Shown here in pieces: positions 1 to 11,746 of a DNA stretch of 64,000 nucleotides. Position 1 is the first letter of the stretch; each line of letters opens with the position of its first letter. Position numbers and translations under genes: made by a program. This DNA is from Axinella damicornis. Taxonomy: Eukaryota > Porifera > Demospongiae > Axinellida > Axinellidae. Where the stretch lies: positions 15,408,483 through 15,472,482 of the forward strand of contig OZ007509.1 of the NCBI GenBank assembly GCA_963931865.1, written 5' to 3'. The notes beneath the pieces are model-generated. The model was given only the letters and a program-made list of their open reading frames with translations. It was not told the DNA's origin and ran no database searches.

Positions 1-3000
1 TTGCAGACCCTATCTCCGTTGGTGTCTTCCAGGAGCAGGATGCCGAACTGTGTGTACTTTGTGCTGACCTCCTGGGGGACGTTGATCCTTCTCTCCCTCC
101 CTCGGAACCTCACCAGCTCAATCAGGGTCGGCTGCCCACCTATGAACAACACATGTAATGGTTGAGGGTTGTGCTGTATTTAGGGTTGGGCATGTCTATT
201 CAGAACCAACTATTGGGTAATGGAAGCATTCAGTAGTGAGCTGGTAGACCTAGTAATCAATTACATGCCAGCTACGTGAGTACTTACGCTTGCGTGTGTC
301 ACCAGCTGGTGGTGAGTGTTGAGTGGGTGGGGGCGTGTCACCAGCTGGTGGAACCACTGCAACAGTAGCCTCTGGTAGACAACCAGCCAGCTCCTAATGG
401 AGGGGGAGGGAGACAACTAGTCTTGCGGTGCATTTCAACGTAGCTACCCTCATCCTAACTGACAAGTGAAGGTACACTCGACATCAAGATCCCAAATACA
501 GTTGGAGGAACAGACATTCACACTAAACTGTATGTGGCAGTACCGTTCTTAGGAAAGGCACACGAAGATTCTGACCACACGGCCGTGATCGCTGTCGTTC
601 ACTGACACTTGCATGCCAAAACTCACCGTGCTGGCTAAGTCGTAAGTGCTGTAATAATGTCTTGTCTTCCTTTTGGCCGCCATTGCTCGCGATCGACTGA
701 GCGCGGTTGCCACGTGGCATGTGCGTTAATTGGAACGAATTGCAATAATTAGTTTGCGCTACGGCGAGGCAACGCGGGGTTGCAACGGCTACCAGGAGTG
801 CGGTTGCCCCTCGTAATTCACATAGAGATACTGTAGCTTAAATAATGTCATATAACAGTACAGACATACTTGAGGCTGCCACAATATCTACCTAGACTCG
901 AGGGAAGGAATGACTACATAGCTACATGTAGAAACTGCTGAGCTAAGCAGTTCAGACAAGACATTCATGCATAATTATGTATCCATAGGAATGCACATGA
1001 GAACCATGAGCACAAACCGTGAATATTCTTGTGCACAAACACACACACAACACACTCACCAGTGGGTTTCTGCCACAGAATACACTGTACTCGTCCAGGG
1101 CTGATCTCAGAGACCCGTATGTTGGGTTTCTGGTGCTCTCCTTCCACATCTGAAACACCTGCTCATACCGATACTCATGAACCTTCTTGTCGGCAGCTCT
1201 ATTCACTACATCAAATGCCTCTGCTACAATTTCCTCAGAATTCTTCTCTGCAAATAACACTTGGAGCTTTTCTACGCTGAAACATGTATATGGCTCGAAA
1301 TGAAGCAGATGTTCAATTTCAACCACAGTCTTACCAGGCTGACTAACCAAAACAGACTCCTCTTCAACTAAAGCTTCTGCAAGTTCAGAAAGGGAGTATA
1401 ACTGGAGTGAGGAAAGGGAAGTTGGTGGGGTCAAGCACCCTGGGTGGATCAGAGATTCCTTCATTGTAACGACAGGGCTGAGTTCTTCCCTAGTCTCCAG
1501 GATGCATTCGATGACCTGACTACGATGCTTAACACATTCCATTTCCCTGCCGGTGAGACAGCTGATTGTGAGGGAGACTACTGTGCTCTGTTCAGTCACT
1601 TCCACTGTGGTCTCAACCCCCTTCCTGTTAAGCCAGCAGATACCATTCTTCCACACACAGCATCTTCTCTCCAGCACGGGGGAGGTTTGGACTTCATGTG
1701 TATTGTCTGAAGCCAGAGCAAAAGAGAAAGCTAGTCGAACAAGCAACACGTGTAAGAACTGGGGTGTGAGGAACTGGTGGGGTTGACTGCACTGAAGAAT
1801 CCACCCACACCTGTAGGAGGGTGTCTCAATGGCTGAACCGGCTTCACTAGGTCTCTCCTCACTTACAAGTGCTGGGAAGAAGAAGAACCTCTCCACAGGA
1901 CCACAGCTACATCTGAAGTGCCTGGTGGTGATCAGGGAGACCTCGGACTCTGAGATTTCCTGGCAGAACTCCAGGTGTCGCAAGAAGGCAACCACCAAGT
2001 CTGGGTCTCGCTCTGGGAATATTTCCCTCACCTTTGAAAATGGAACTACCCCTGTGCTGTTTGCAATATTGTGATGCTGTTTAAAAATATCAGGAGCAAA
2101 GATTGTGCCATTCACTTCTGACAGCAGTACTGCCTTATCAATGACCACCCAGCTGTCCTCCACCTTCCTAGCATTCCTCAGGAAGAGGAACTGACCTTTG
2201 TCACTCAGTGTTGTCAGGTGCTGGGACAACTCACTAGTGTTGGTAGGTAGAAACTCTCTGTCCTCAACTTTGAGTGCAAAGGAATCCTCACCTTGCTCTT
2301 GCTTTATAACTGATTGGAGCTCAGAGACAGTGCATGCAATTTCGCCTTCTAGCCTGGAGGTAATGAAGGCATAGAGAAGGTGTACAGCGAAATCAACTCG
2401 AAAGGTTTGTCTAAACTTGGTACAGCATTCAGCAACTAGTTTGCTAATCCAAGTGAGGCCACCTGACGCAAGCTTGCGACAATCAAGGGTAACAACGTCA
2501 CTAAAACTAGATGAAGCTTCTGAACGTGCAAGTGCTTTCACAGCGTCTGAGGATTTCATTTCAGGTTTCTCCTCTGTAACCTCATCCGCATGACTAAACA
2601 CAGCAACTGTTGGTGGCTTACCAGCACTGGTGCAGCAGTTGGCAATGAAAGAGCTCCAGTACTGCAGTTGGCGAACAATGCCTTCTTTGCTCTGGTTTAG
2701 GCTCACGACCACTAGGAACATGCTAGCTGAGGAAGACACCAGGTTTCTCAGCAGAGCAGCATGGCTGGAGTAGTACTGGTACTGACCTGCCATGTCATAG
2801 ATCACAATCGGACCTAGCCTCCTGCTCTCAACACTAACAGGAACGATACCAGCCGTCAGCGGTTCAACGTCATCTTTAGAAATATTCCTCCACTGGCCAG
2901 CAAATGACCCAAATAAGCTGGTGATTTCATTCTCAATGACTTTGACTAGAGTGCTTTTTCCAGCAGCATGGTTTCCTAGCACAAAGATTTTGAAGGCTGC

Positions 3001-3666
3001 TTCTAGCGGATACTCCTTGCGACACCTCATGAATATTTGAAGTACATGTAGGTGCCGATGCTGGCAGAATATCCATTCCATAACTGAGTTGACTAGTTTG
3101 AGGGGAGGGATACGAGACAAGAGAAACGTAACTACATGTACATCAGGTACCACCAAGTTCCATGTTGCCAAATGTAGTGGAGTGTAACCATAAGTATCTT
3201 TACTTCTGAATGGATCACAGTGGCACTCCTCCACAAGACACTTTACTATGTCCAGTTTCCCACTTATACAAGCATAGTGCAGTGGAGTTCTACTGATCTT
3301 ATCACGACATGTTGGATCACAATGCTGGTCAACAACAAGAAACCTGACAATGTCTATACTTCCATTCACTGTACAAGCATAGTGCAGTGGAGTGTTTGAC
3401 CACCCGTTTTTGAGGTGTACATCACAGTGGTACTTCTCTACTAACTGTCTACTCACGTCATACCACCCATTCCTGCATGCGTAGTGCAGAAGGGAGGCGT
3501 TACGATCGTCATCGTAGAGGTTTACCATCGAATCCCTGATTTCCCTCACTTGCTCGGGGTGCGGGTATCGAGACAGCAATCTCAGGGCTCCTTCCTCGTT
3601 AGTGCCAGAGGACACAGGATCTCGAAAGCAACGAAATAAACTGCGTCGGGTAACAAAGTCGCTCAT
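1..3666 (-). CDS. Gene A: ankyrin-Roc-COR-Death protein with Pro-rich and second Death-like exons (3' partial)
   Basis: Probable cytosolic signalling GTPase with the domain order of DAPK1 but no kinase. Exon 1 (3666-1060) encodes 869 residues and ends in phase 0 at CTG|GTGAGT. Seen in order: four ankyrin repeats (about 56-195), P-loop GNHAAGKST (231-239), DxxG motif DMAGQ (291-295), a THxD-like G4 motif FSHAD (357-361), LDCRK (394-398), a COR-like region (about 480-740) and a Death domain (about 820-869). Exon 2 (393-288) encodes a Pro-rich linker starting ELAGCLPE and ends in phase 1. Exon 3 starts at 139 (RKRGQPTLIELV junction in frame) and runs off the window. The start MSDF was chosen because paralogues E and D also begin MSD; an in-frame ATG seven codons upstream exists. 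The family role in cell death or innate immunity is inference. Confidence 0.85.
394..1059 (-). other. Intron 1 of gene A
   Basis: Donor CTG|GTGAGTGTG at 1060/1059 and acceptor CCATTAG|GAG at 394/393. The donor side is GT-rich, a short version of the long GT arrays at the same place in paralogues. I see no other gene in it. Confidence 0.7.
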
Positions 3667-4419
3667 TTTTTGTTCTCTCTTCGGCAATATCAGAACCGGA
3701 AGTCCATGATCCAGGCCGGGGGCCTGTGAATTTCAGCCCCGCCCACATGAATTCGATTGCACTTATGCCATAGATAGATAGATAGATAAATTATAATTTT
3801 AGACAGGAAATGTCCCTTCAGCCACCTGGCTGGTCCTCCAGGGAGTCCCATCAATCCTCATGGCACGTCAGGAGCGCTTAATGACGTCTTATGCGCTCCT
3901 GATCCCCTGGCATATCCTGCATATGCATATGGAAGATAGGAGTGTAGCCTCGTTCCGAGTGCAACAGCATGTGAGCGGAGCGGGCCTGAAGTAACCCATG
4001 TCTGGTCAAGAAGTCTGGAATGCATAATGGTACACAACAAGCAAAGGCATGATAGTGTGGATATTGGCCCGGCAGGAAGTACATAGGTTGCTGTACTTCC
4101 TGCCGGACCAATAGCTAATCACTTCGGTAAAAGAACCTGGTGTATGAATTTAAAGCAGGGATGCCAGCCAAGGTCCTCATAATGAAAATGATGGTCATTT
4201 TGAGCTGTGTAACAGAACGATATATATAGGGAATTAATAACGTCTTCTAGTCACTCCCCGGCATAATTATTGCTAATACAAATTGAGTCAGTATTCGACG
4301 GCTTTGCCATTAAGATGGATGCTAGTCTGACTCTTGTTTGGCCGGCGCCGGAGGCTCACTTGGCATGTCTGTAGCTTGGTTCTGGGTAGGAAAAGAACTT
4401 GAACAGAAGGGATTACGTA
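3667..4419. promoter_or_regulatory. 5' flank of gene A with GC-box-like inverted motif
   Basis: Upstream of the ATG a CCCCGCCCACATG motif (about 3738-3750) is followed by a diverged opposite-strand partner near 3970-3990. The same motif, often as an inverted pair about 40 bp apart, occurs upstream of B, C, D and E. It could bind SP/KLF-type factors or be a repeat carried along by duplication. No TATA box was identified. The rest, to 4419, shows no gene. Confidence 0.35.
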
Positions 4420-5116
4420 CAGTGCTCCAGAGCAAGAGATTCAACTTTGTCAGTTTCTATATAAAGTTATATAACTTGAAGCCAGATGTATATTAAGTTT
4501 CAAAACTTGGTACATGAATGGAGAGATGATCGCATAATCTATATCTTAATTTATGGGATGCTGTATACTACTAGTGCCCTTGTATGGCTTTGTAAACATG
4601 AAATTTATGAAACACACTTTTTAGTTGTGATCTCTTCAGCCCATGCTAGTTGAGAGCTGTAAATTGAATTGAAGATACTCCACCCAAAGATACACAAATG
4701 AAAGTAGTTTGAAAGCTCAACTGTAAATGGTGTCTTAAATATTCAGCAAAACGCCTGTTTTAAAGGTGTAAAAGTGTTTAGTTACAAACTCACTGATGGT
4801 TACTAGTTAAGATTCCAAATTCGAACAGTGTATAGGCAATGCCCTGATGAAGCTACATTGCAAATTTCAACCCCTAGTTCCTTTTTGGTCTGAAGATATG
4901 GAGATTTTTGTGTCAAAATTCCATCAAAACCCCTAAAACTGGCTGAGCAATTGTATGGTTTCTGTACTGCCATATATAGTAAAAAAAATCACTTTCTTTC
5001 AAACCTTATATTTTTACTTAAAATCAAAAGTTATGTACATAATACAGTACTTTAGAGCTCAAAATGCACTGTACGAACATTTTTTAAGAAGTTGAATCTC
5101 TTGCTCTGGAGCACTG
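4420..5116. mobile_element. Tc1/mariner-like non-autonomous element (MITE), 697 bp
   Basis: Perfect terminal inverted repeats of at least 28 bp start CAGTGCTCCAGAGCAAG and are flanked by TA on both sides (4418-4419, 5117-5118). The interior is AT-rich with no long reading frame. Paralogous flanks at about 25745-25795 and 54800-54850 read straight through the insertion point (GGATTTGTAGACTTTC), giving an empty site. TA duplication and the CAGTG terminus fit Tc1/mariner. Confidence 0.85.
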
Positions 5117-5354
5117 TATAGGCTTTCACTGTGAACTGCAAAAGACAGAGACAGAATCGTGATCGACAGCCATTAAGATCTCGTTCTTGTGATTGTCCTA
5201 GTGTATTGTAGCATCACACATAGTGTCCTCTTGTGCTGAAAGTGTTTAGAATGGGAATGGGACCCTCTCCAGTGGTGGTGATATGGGATCTCCCGACCTG
5301 AGGCATGCGCAGTGTGGTATGGATTGGACCTTCCCCACCTGGAAGTGTTGGCTC

Positions 5355-5430
5355 TAGCCTCATTCCCAGGCCTTCCATGCACACCTACCAGAGCCTGGAT
5401 ATATATTTAGAAGGCCTGGGAACGAGGTTA
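5355..5430. mobile_element. TAGCCTC-family palindromic MITE
   Basis: Ends TAGCCTCATTCCCAGGCC and GGCCTGGGAACGAGGTTA are inverted copies. Same family as the elements at 8591, 41316, 43518, 53979, 57706 and 58896. No clear target-site duplication is left here. Confidence 0.7.
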
Positions 5431-5439
5431 GTGTACATC

Positions 5440-5905
5440 TTCTTCATCTTCAGAAATGTTCCTCCACTGGCCAACAAATGAGCCAAATAAGCTGGTGATT
5501 TCATTCGCAATGCATGGTTTTGACTAGAGTACTTTATCCAGCAGTGCATGGTTTCCTAGCACAAAGATTTTGAAGGCTGCATGCTCCTACCTGTCTGACA
5601 TCTCTGCACAAATATGTTAAACATCTAGATGTAACTAGTTTGGATACAAGACAAGAGAAACATATAACAAGCTATATCAGTGTTGACCAATGTAGTGGAG
5701 TGTCACCCAAGTATCTTCAACTCGAAACAGATCACAGTGGCACTCCTCTACAAGGAAGTTCAGCTAGAGATGTCCAGTTTCCCACTCTTACAAGCCATGG
5801 AAGCCTTCAAGCCACGTGCAGGAGTCATCCCACCTCCTGGTGTAATTCATGATCTGGCACAGTCAACAAGGAACTCAATTAATAACAATGTCCAGTTTCA
5901 AGCAT
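5440..5905 (-). pseudogene. Decayed fragment of an ankyrin-Roc gene
   Basis: The segment matches the P-loop region of the intact genes (about 5450-5580) followed directly by an ankyrin-repeat stretch (about 5690-5900). Small insertions such as extra GCATG-type bases break the P-loop frame. The normal spacer between ankyrins and GTPase is largely missing. No open frame spans it. Confidence 0.7.
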
Positions 5906-6377
5906 TAGCTATTCTCGAGGTTATTTTTGGCCTTTGAATTGTTGGGCTCAAAACTGCTAACCACACCCACATGCCAATAATGAGCCTTGTCCCACCCTTC
6001 CTGCATGCTGACCCAGAACCTACAAGTATCTCCCAAGGACATTCCCAGAAGTTGATAAATAGTGATCTTGGGTAGCAGCTCTTTGTTGCAAAAATATTAG
6101 AGGATTGGAAGTCCAATGAACTTCACATGCGCATTGTTACTTAGACTTAGATTCCATGAGCAGTATAAATCTCCATCTAGCTCTGCTTCACCGCAGAGGG
6201 GAGTGGCTGCATCATGAAGTAAGGAATGGTATGCAACAAACAAAGACCAGGATGTGAAACGTGATTGATAAAATTAAGTAAAAGATTTTTGATCGAATTC
6301 AATGTAGACTCATGACCTGACAGAAAGATCGAGTTTAAATCTGGTAGCTAGCTAGGGAGTGAATGAATGATGTCACA
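5906..6377. other. Non-coding stretch
   Basis: No recognisable gene, RNA or transposon end was found here. It lies between the gene fragment and the large segmental duplication. Confidence 0.5.
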
Positions 6378-6481
6378 CCTGAAAGTGCATTTTGAAGATG
6401 CACGGCAGTATGTGATGGCACCTAATTGACAGGTCACTGGTGTATGAGGACCAGCTTTGAACGTCGGACAGAGCAGATACT

Positions 6482-6575
6482 GTGGCAGGGAAGACCAGCA
6501 GAGACCCCTGGAGACCAGCAGAGACCCCTCGGGACCAGCGGAGACCCCTGGAGACCAAGGGAGACCAGCAGAGTC
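6482..6575. repeat. GAGACC-type minisatellite
   Basis: About four to five imperfect units of roughly 20 bp built on GAGACCAGCAGAGACCCCTG. The partner segment at about 43920 has only two or three units, so the array changed length after duplication. Confidence 0.7.
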
Positions 6576-6723
6576 CATGCACATCAAGGCTATATGATTC
6601 ATTACAGTCTCCCACCATGAAACTGTCCTTAGCTTCAATGTGGACAGGGACGAGACTAGTAGTACATACTGGAATGCAAGCTACATTTCTTTCAGATATG
6701 AACTTAGTGCAAGCTGTCCAACA

Positions 6724-6893
6724 CGGAAACATGTTTTGCGAATTGACATCTCGCACTGCACATGTGTAAATCACCAGGTGGTGTTCATACAGAGGAAGAT
6801 TGAAGAGATCTCTTCGATCTTCCTCTCTATGAACACCACCTGATGATTTACACATGTGCAGTGCGAGATGTCAATTCGCAAAACATTTTTCCG
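6724..6893. repeat. 170 bp near-perfect palindrome
   Basis: Two arms of about 85 bp meet at GAAGAGATCTCTTC (6802-6815) with only a few mismatches. The duplicate at about 44110-44230 keeps the left arm but has only about 10 bp in place of the right arm. The palindrome therefore arose in this copy or was lost from the other. Confidence 0.85.
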
Positions 6894-7785
6894 AGTCACC
6901 ATTGGAGAACGGAACCCACTTTTGGGTCGACTGTGGGCATGGCTATTCATAACTTGAGACCATGCAGTAAGAGCTTCTGGACCGATGAGATTACTCTAGC
7001 CACCAGCCCCTCTCCACCAGGCCGGTTACACGCGCACACGGTGCACCCACTTTACCGGCCGTGTGGAGAGGGGCTAGCAGCTAGACTGATGGGAAAGATG
7101 CTCAAGGGGGAACTATACTCCCAGGGGATCACTGGGCATGGGATTCCACATGCAATCACTGCTCTTTACTTCAACACTTCACAGCGTCACTTAGAAATAG
7201 TCTCGTAAGCCAGCATCTTTTTTCTAAGAAGGGGGCGCGGAAAAAGAGGCTTGCTTGCGAGACTAACTCAAAAACTGGTCTTTGCATGACGTCTCCCTCG
7301 TTTTCTTTAACTTGTGCAAGGCCCTTGATAATGTTCAACTACCTCTCGCAGAGTATTACCCGCAGTGGGTTTCCTCTTAGCTATGTAATAGGCAACAATA
7401 TGTCATTGTAGAGAAAAGCTATATATACAGTGACGCAGTCTGGTGCCCGGGCCTTTGCCGTTTCTAATTTATATTTCCACCTTTCTGAGCTGAAACTCAC
7501 TACATAGTGAGTAACTGAAAACATGGGTAGCTAGAGTATCACTACTCTCCCCGCTACAGTTGAATGAAAAAAGCACCTCTACGTCTTCAAATACAGAACA
7601 CTCACCTTGGCAGCTTGGCAACATGAGCTTTCGAAGTAGGGTGAGGTACCTTTGCATATTTACTAGACTAAATTTGAAGGAAGTTTTTTGGCGGGAAGTC
7701 AGGTCCAGGTGCACGCGCATGCGCAACCGGATACATCCGGTTTGGGTTTAAATAAGGAATTTGCACCAAGTTTTGGCGGGAAGTC

Positions 7786-8015
7786 GGGATGGCACACTCG
7801 CTAAGCACTTGCTTTGCAGCCTGGGGGTTGAGTGTTCGCCTCCCCAATAACCGAGTACGAGTCTGGGCCACTCCGTACATACCGGTTCTCGACTTCCCCG
7901 CCTAGCAGCTCGAGTACGCCGGTTCCCATCTGACCACCGAAGCTAAAGGTGTTCTGGTAGAAAGCAGGTTAGCCTCCTGTGATTCCAGGACCGCCTATCC
8001 AGCGCTCCTGAGGCT
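7786..8015 (+). ncRNA. tRNA-like plus 5S-rRNA-like composite (candidate SINE, copy 1)
   Basis: 7786-7846 resembles a tRNA gene: an A-box-like TGGCACACTCG, an anticodon-like CTTTGCAG and a B-box-like GTTCGCCTCC. 7905-8015 contains 5S-rRNA-like blocks CATCTGACCACCGAAGCTAA and GGACCGCC. A T-rich tail follows near 8070-8120. No intact cloverleaf can be drawn, so this is more likely a retroposon derived from Pol III genes than a working RNA gene. A second copy is at 45113-45362. Confidence 0.4.
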
Positions 8016-8590
8016 TACACTTCGGTGTCTGACCTGTCACGGAGGGATGGGTTGTTGCTAGGTTGTATTTTTTTCGTTTTTTTCTTTCTTTTTTTGTGTT
8101 CTTTTCCCCCCTTTTTTCATGTTTAGATAGGCTAGTAATATGATTACCTGTGACATTTCTGTATAGAGAAGCAGTATAATGGAGAGAAAAAATAAATGAA
8201 CATAAAGACGGTCTCTACAGTATTGTACATGTATACCTTTCGGTGCGTCCTCTTCCCCATCGGCCCACTAGCCAGTGGCCAGGGCCCCGGCCTACTGAGT
8301 TTGGCTTCTCACTACCCACTGTCTGCCTGGTCTAGTTCTATATACCCATGTGCATGTGCACTTCCATGTTCTATGGATATTAACTTCAACTGTATTCTCA
8401 CAAGATGTTCGTATCCTGCTTGGCTAAAATACCCTTTCGACTAGTGCTGACGCAGCAAGGCCCCATTTAACCATAGAATTCTGGAACATGACAAAGCTAT
8501 ATATTTATGTGCTAGGCTAGACATGTGCTACATTATTAATTTCATGCATGCAATTATATTGATGTTTGCTGGATTACAAGTGTCTCCAAC

Positions 8591-8691
8591 TAGCCTCATA
8601 CCCAGGCCTTCTCATGCCAGTGTTTGTCGCTTACAGTGCTAGCTAATTGGCACTGCAAAGCGATAAACACAGGGGTGAAAAGGCGAGGCTA
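8591..8691. mobile_element. TAGCCTC-family palindromic MITE
   Basis: Starts TAGCCTCATACCCAGGCC and ends AAGGCGAGGCTA, with both halves inverted copies meeting at about 8641. It is present in both copies of the segmental duplication (second copy near 45950-46040), so it inserted before the duplication. Confidence 0.65.
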
Positions 8692-8739
8692 TTACCACCC
8701 CGAGGGATCTGGACTCAGATCTACATTCAACCGAAGTCA

Positions 8740-9190
8740 ATGTCTCCACACAGGAACTCATACTCTGCATGAAATGCTTCGTATCCGCCATCCAAGATCA
8801 AAATCTCATGAGCCCTGTCAGCTATTGTGAGGCAAAAGTGCTCAAAACGGTTGAAAGGTTTTTCGTCAGTGATAAGCCTGTGCCGCCGAATGGGAGTCAA
8901 ACTTTGCTACGGTCTTCCGATCTTTCTGCAGCATGTCTCGTCTCCTTGCTAACCATTCGGCATGCAGCTGGCAGTCAGGTTGCTCACTGCCATACACCAC
9001 GACAGGACTTGGATTTTCTGGTCTAGAATACTCCTTGATGTACTGTTTGATGAACAAACTCCTCTTCCGAACAATTGAGGTCAAGACTTGGGTACGAAAC
9101 TGCTGTAGCAATGTGGCCCCGGGAGTACTCCTCTTGAGGGAGTGTGTCAATCACCATGGTGGTGCTCATACAGAGGAAGATTGAAGAGAT
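8740..9190 (-). pseudogene. Rhodanese-domain gene fragment (possibly STYXL1-like)
   Basis: Read on the minus strand, pieces of a rhodanese fold appear in order but in different frames: VIDTLPQEEYSRGHI (about 9150-9105), VVVYGSEQPDCQLHAEWLARR-type sequence (about 9005-8940) and ILDGGYEAFHAEYEFL (about 8810-8760). Frame changes and missing flanks indicate decay or undetected introns. The closing motif resembles DUSP/STYXL1-type rhodaneses. A second copy lies at 46080-46530. Confidence 0.5.
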
Positions 9191-9716
9191 ATTCTGGAGT
9201 CACCTTCCTGAGAATGGATCCCACTTTGGGGTCGACGTCAACTGTGGGCGTGGCCATTCACAACTTAAAAAGAACAGTCGACTCCAGACTGACTCTTAGC
9301 ATCTGGAGTCTGCACTAACAGTGGAGCGCTCAATGAATGATGAATTGAACCCGGACCTGAACCAACGCCCCTTACATTTACCTTGTCGTTATTCACATGA
9401 TGAATATTTTTTATGAGATAAAAAAATTCAACACATGGTACTGTCAACGCAAACTAAAGAACAAAATGGCAAATGTGGGAATGAGGCTAAGCAGGAAAGA
9501 GTGCACACATGAAGCGTTCTTGCAAGGGTGTCCTTTCGTCCTGGTTTCTACACCTACGTAGAGTGATAGTGACAAGACATTATACGCCATATACATGAGA
9601 AGATTGAACTATTAGCCATCTCATTATTCTGTCGAGAAAGTGGTCTGGCCAAAAGCAGACCAGCCAGACCGGTTCCACCGGCCCTGAATAGTCACACCAC
9701 AGTACAGTGTTCCTAC

Positions 9717-11715
9717 CTGCAGTTTGTACACGGGTGCAATCATGTTGACACCATAGTGTACGATGTAGGAGATGGTGGGGTGGATCTCGCTGTACAGAGC
9801 CAGGAGACCAAGGTCGCTCAGGTCAACCTCAGTGGAGGTCTGTGAGGGAGTGTGTTTCAGACATGTAGGAAACAAATCAACTGACGTCTTCTGGATGCAC
9901 ATTTGTATTACAGCTGCATCTGTTCAGATCTGTCCTTCCTCCAATCACCACCCACCCTCCCACCCACCCACTCCTCCCTCTTTCCTTCCTTCTCCGCATC
10001 ACCTCCCACCTAAACAAACAAAGAAATATCCACGGTACAACTGCCCCCCTCCCTCCCTCACATTCTGCTCCACGTGCTTCAGTGTCTGCTGAAGCAGTCT
10101 CTCCTCAGCAGTGGCCAGCTGAGTCCTGGCCATCAGGCGGTGGATGAGGTCGGTGGTTTCCTCTGGAGAGAGCCCCACCATCAGCATGTACACCAGCAGG
10201 TTGTGCAGCACCAGGCTCAGCAGAGTGTCTTCTTCAGAGCCAAATGCCTGGCGGTGGGCCTCCGACAGGGACGAGTACCTGCAGAGGGAGACCACAGTGA
10301 CCATCCTACATTGTTATTTATGATGTCATGCGGTATCATACATTGTTATCATGATGTCATGTGTATCACATGATATCATGTGATGTCATGGTGTCATGTG
10401 ATGTCATTTGGTGTCATGTGATGTCATTGGTGTTGTGTGATGTCATGTGGTGTCATGATGCCATGTGGTGTTGTGTGATGTCGTGGTGTTGTGTGATGTC
10501 ATGTGGTGTCGTATGATGTCATGTGGTGTTGTGTGATGCTGTGGTGTCATGTGATGTCATGTGACTCAATTAATCATGGTCATATGGTGTCCTGTACAAG
10601 TGTGGATCACCTACAATGTTTGGCACAAGAGTCTACAATCCTGCTCACCTCTCATAGAGTTCGGTGGTCCTCTCGTTCCATCCCAGGTAGCTCCTGTTCA
10701 TGTCCACAGTTGACATAAAGAGACCATTCCAGAACGGCCGACCCAGCAAGAACGTCCGGGAGCTACCCAGAGCCTTCATCAGATCCTTGTAGATGAATGT
10801 GCATCCCTTCAAGTCCTGTCCTTCAGGAAGAGGAGGGAACAGCGTCGGGGATTGCGGACTGCTCTGGCCTTGTTTTTGATTCTTGAAAAAGGGCATGGGA
10901 CTTCCGGATCTGTGCGGAAATTGTAGTTGTGGGGCAGGGTGCGAGGATTTTGTGTTAGGTGTTGATCTATGAGGTGCCTTGTTTGACGCTGCTGATTCAC
11001 TGATCACACCATTTTGAACTACATGAGTCAATCGTGTAGGTTCTGTAGGCAAGTTGGAGTGTGAAATTCTATCAATGTCCCCATTAGGTAGAGGAGTGGC
11101 TGTATCGCAGGGTTGACCTTCGTTCCCACCTCCCTCATCTCCAACCCTCTCGCTCACTGCCTGCGATGGTGTGCCAGTATTGGCTACTAGAGTGGCAGTG
11201 CTGCCGTCATCCAACAGTTCGTCATGACTGAGTGGGGTAGACCCCACATCTCCATTTGCAAGGCCCTTGTTATGATCCAACTCTCCACTGACGCTCTTTG
11301 GAATCGTCACATCCTCGCCATTGTGGCCATGAAGATCGGCAGTGTGTCCTACTGGTGGAGAAATTTATAGGGGGACCGTCGGGTGAGGAACGGGAGGAGG
11401 AACTAGCACTGCTGGGACTCCTACTTCGCCTTGAAGAGATCTGGGCAGTGCTCTCACTTGCCCTCGAAGAAAACTGGGCCAGAAATGAGAAGGGGGAGTG
11501 GTGCTCATTCTCCAGCTTGGCCATGCTCAAGGAGCTCTGACGCTCCTTGGTCTGAAGGTGGATGGAGAAGGCAAGCCGGAGGATGAGAAAGGCAGAGAAG
11601 ATGGCCGCCTCTGCATGGTTCCTTCTGGAGTTCTTCCTCAACTTCAGCAACTCCACCAGACCCTTGAATACTGGGTTCGGTATTCCCTGCAGTGTGGGAA
11701 GAAAGAGGAGAGGAT

Positions 11716-11746
<31 letters not shown>

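Larger units (their letters stand above)
6378..9890. repeat. Segmental duplication, copy 1 (partner 43805-47240)
   Basis: Nearly collinear with 43805-47240. Both begin at CCTGAAAGTGCATTTTG and end at CTGACGTCTT. Copy 1 has an extra palindrome arm near 6820-6880 and a longer GAGACC minisatellite. Copy 2 has a 19-22 bp duplication in the tRNA/5S-like part. The end of the block contains exon g of gene X. Confidence 0.85.

Noticed and set aside
1444..2074. Plus-strand open frames over gene A, and equivalents at 19262, 30223, 51374 and 62246
   Set aside because: Mirror frames of the conserved COR/Death coding sequence; conservation follows the minus-strand protein.
7786..7846. Functional tRNA-Ala gene
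   Set aside because: Only box-like similarity; no consistent acceptor or arm pairing.
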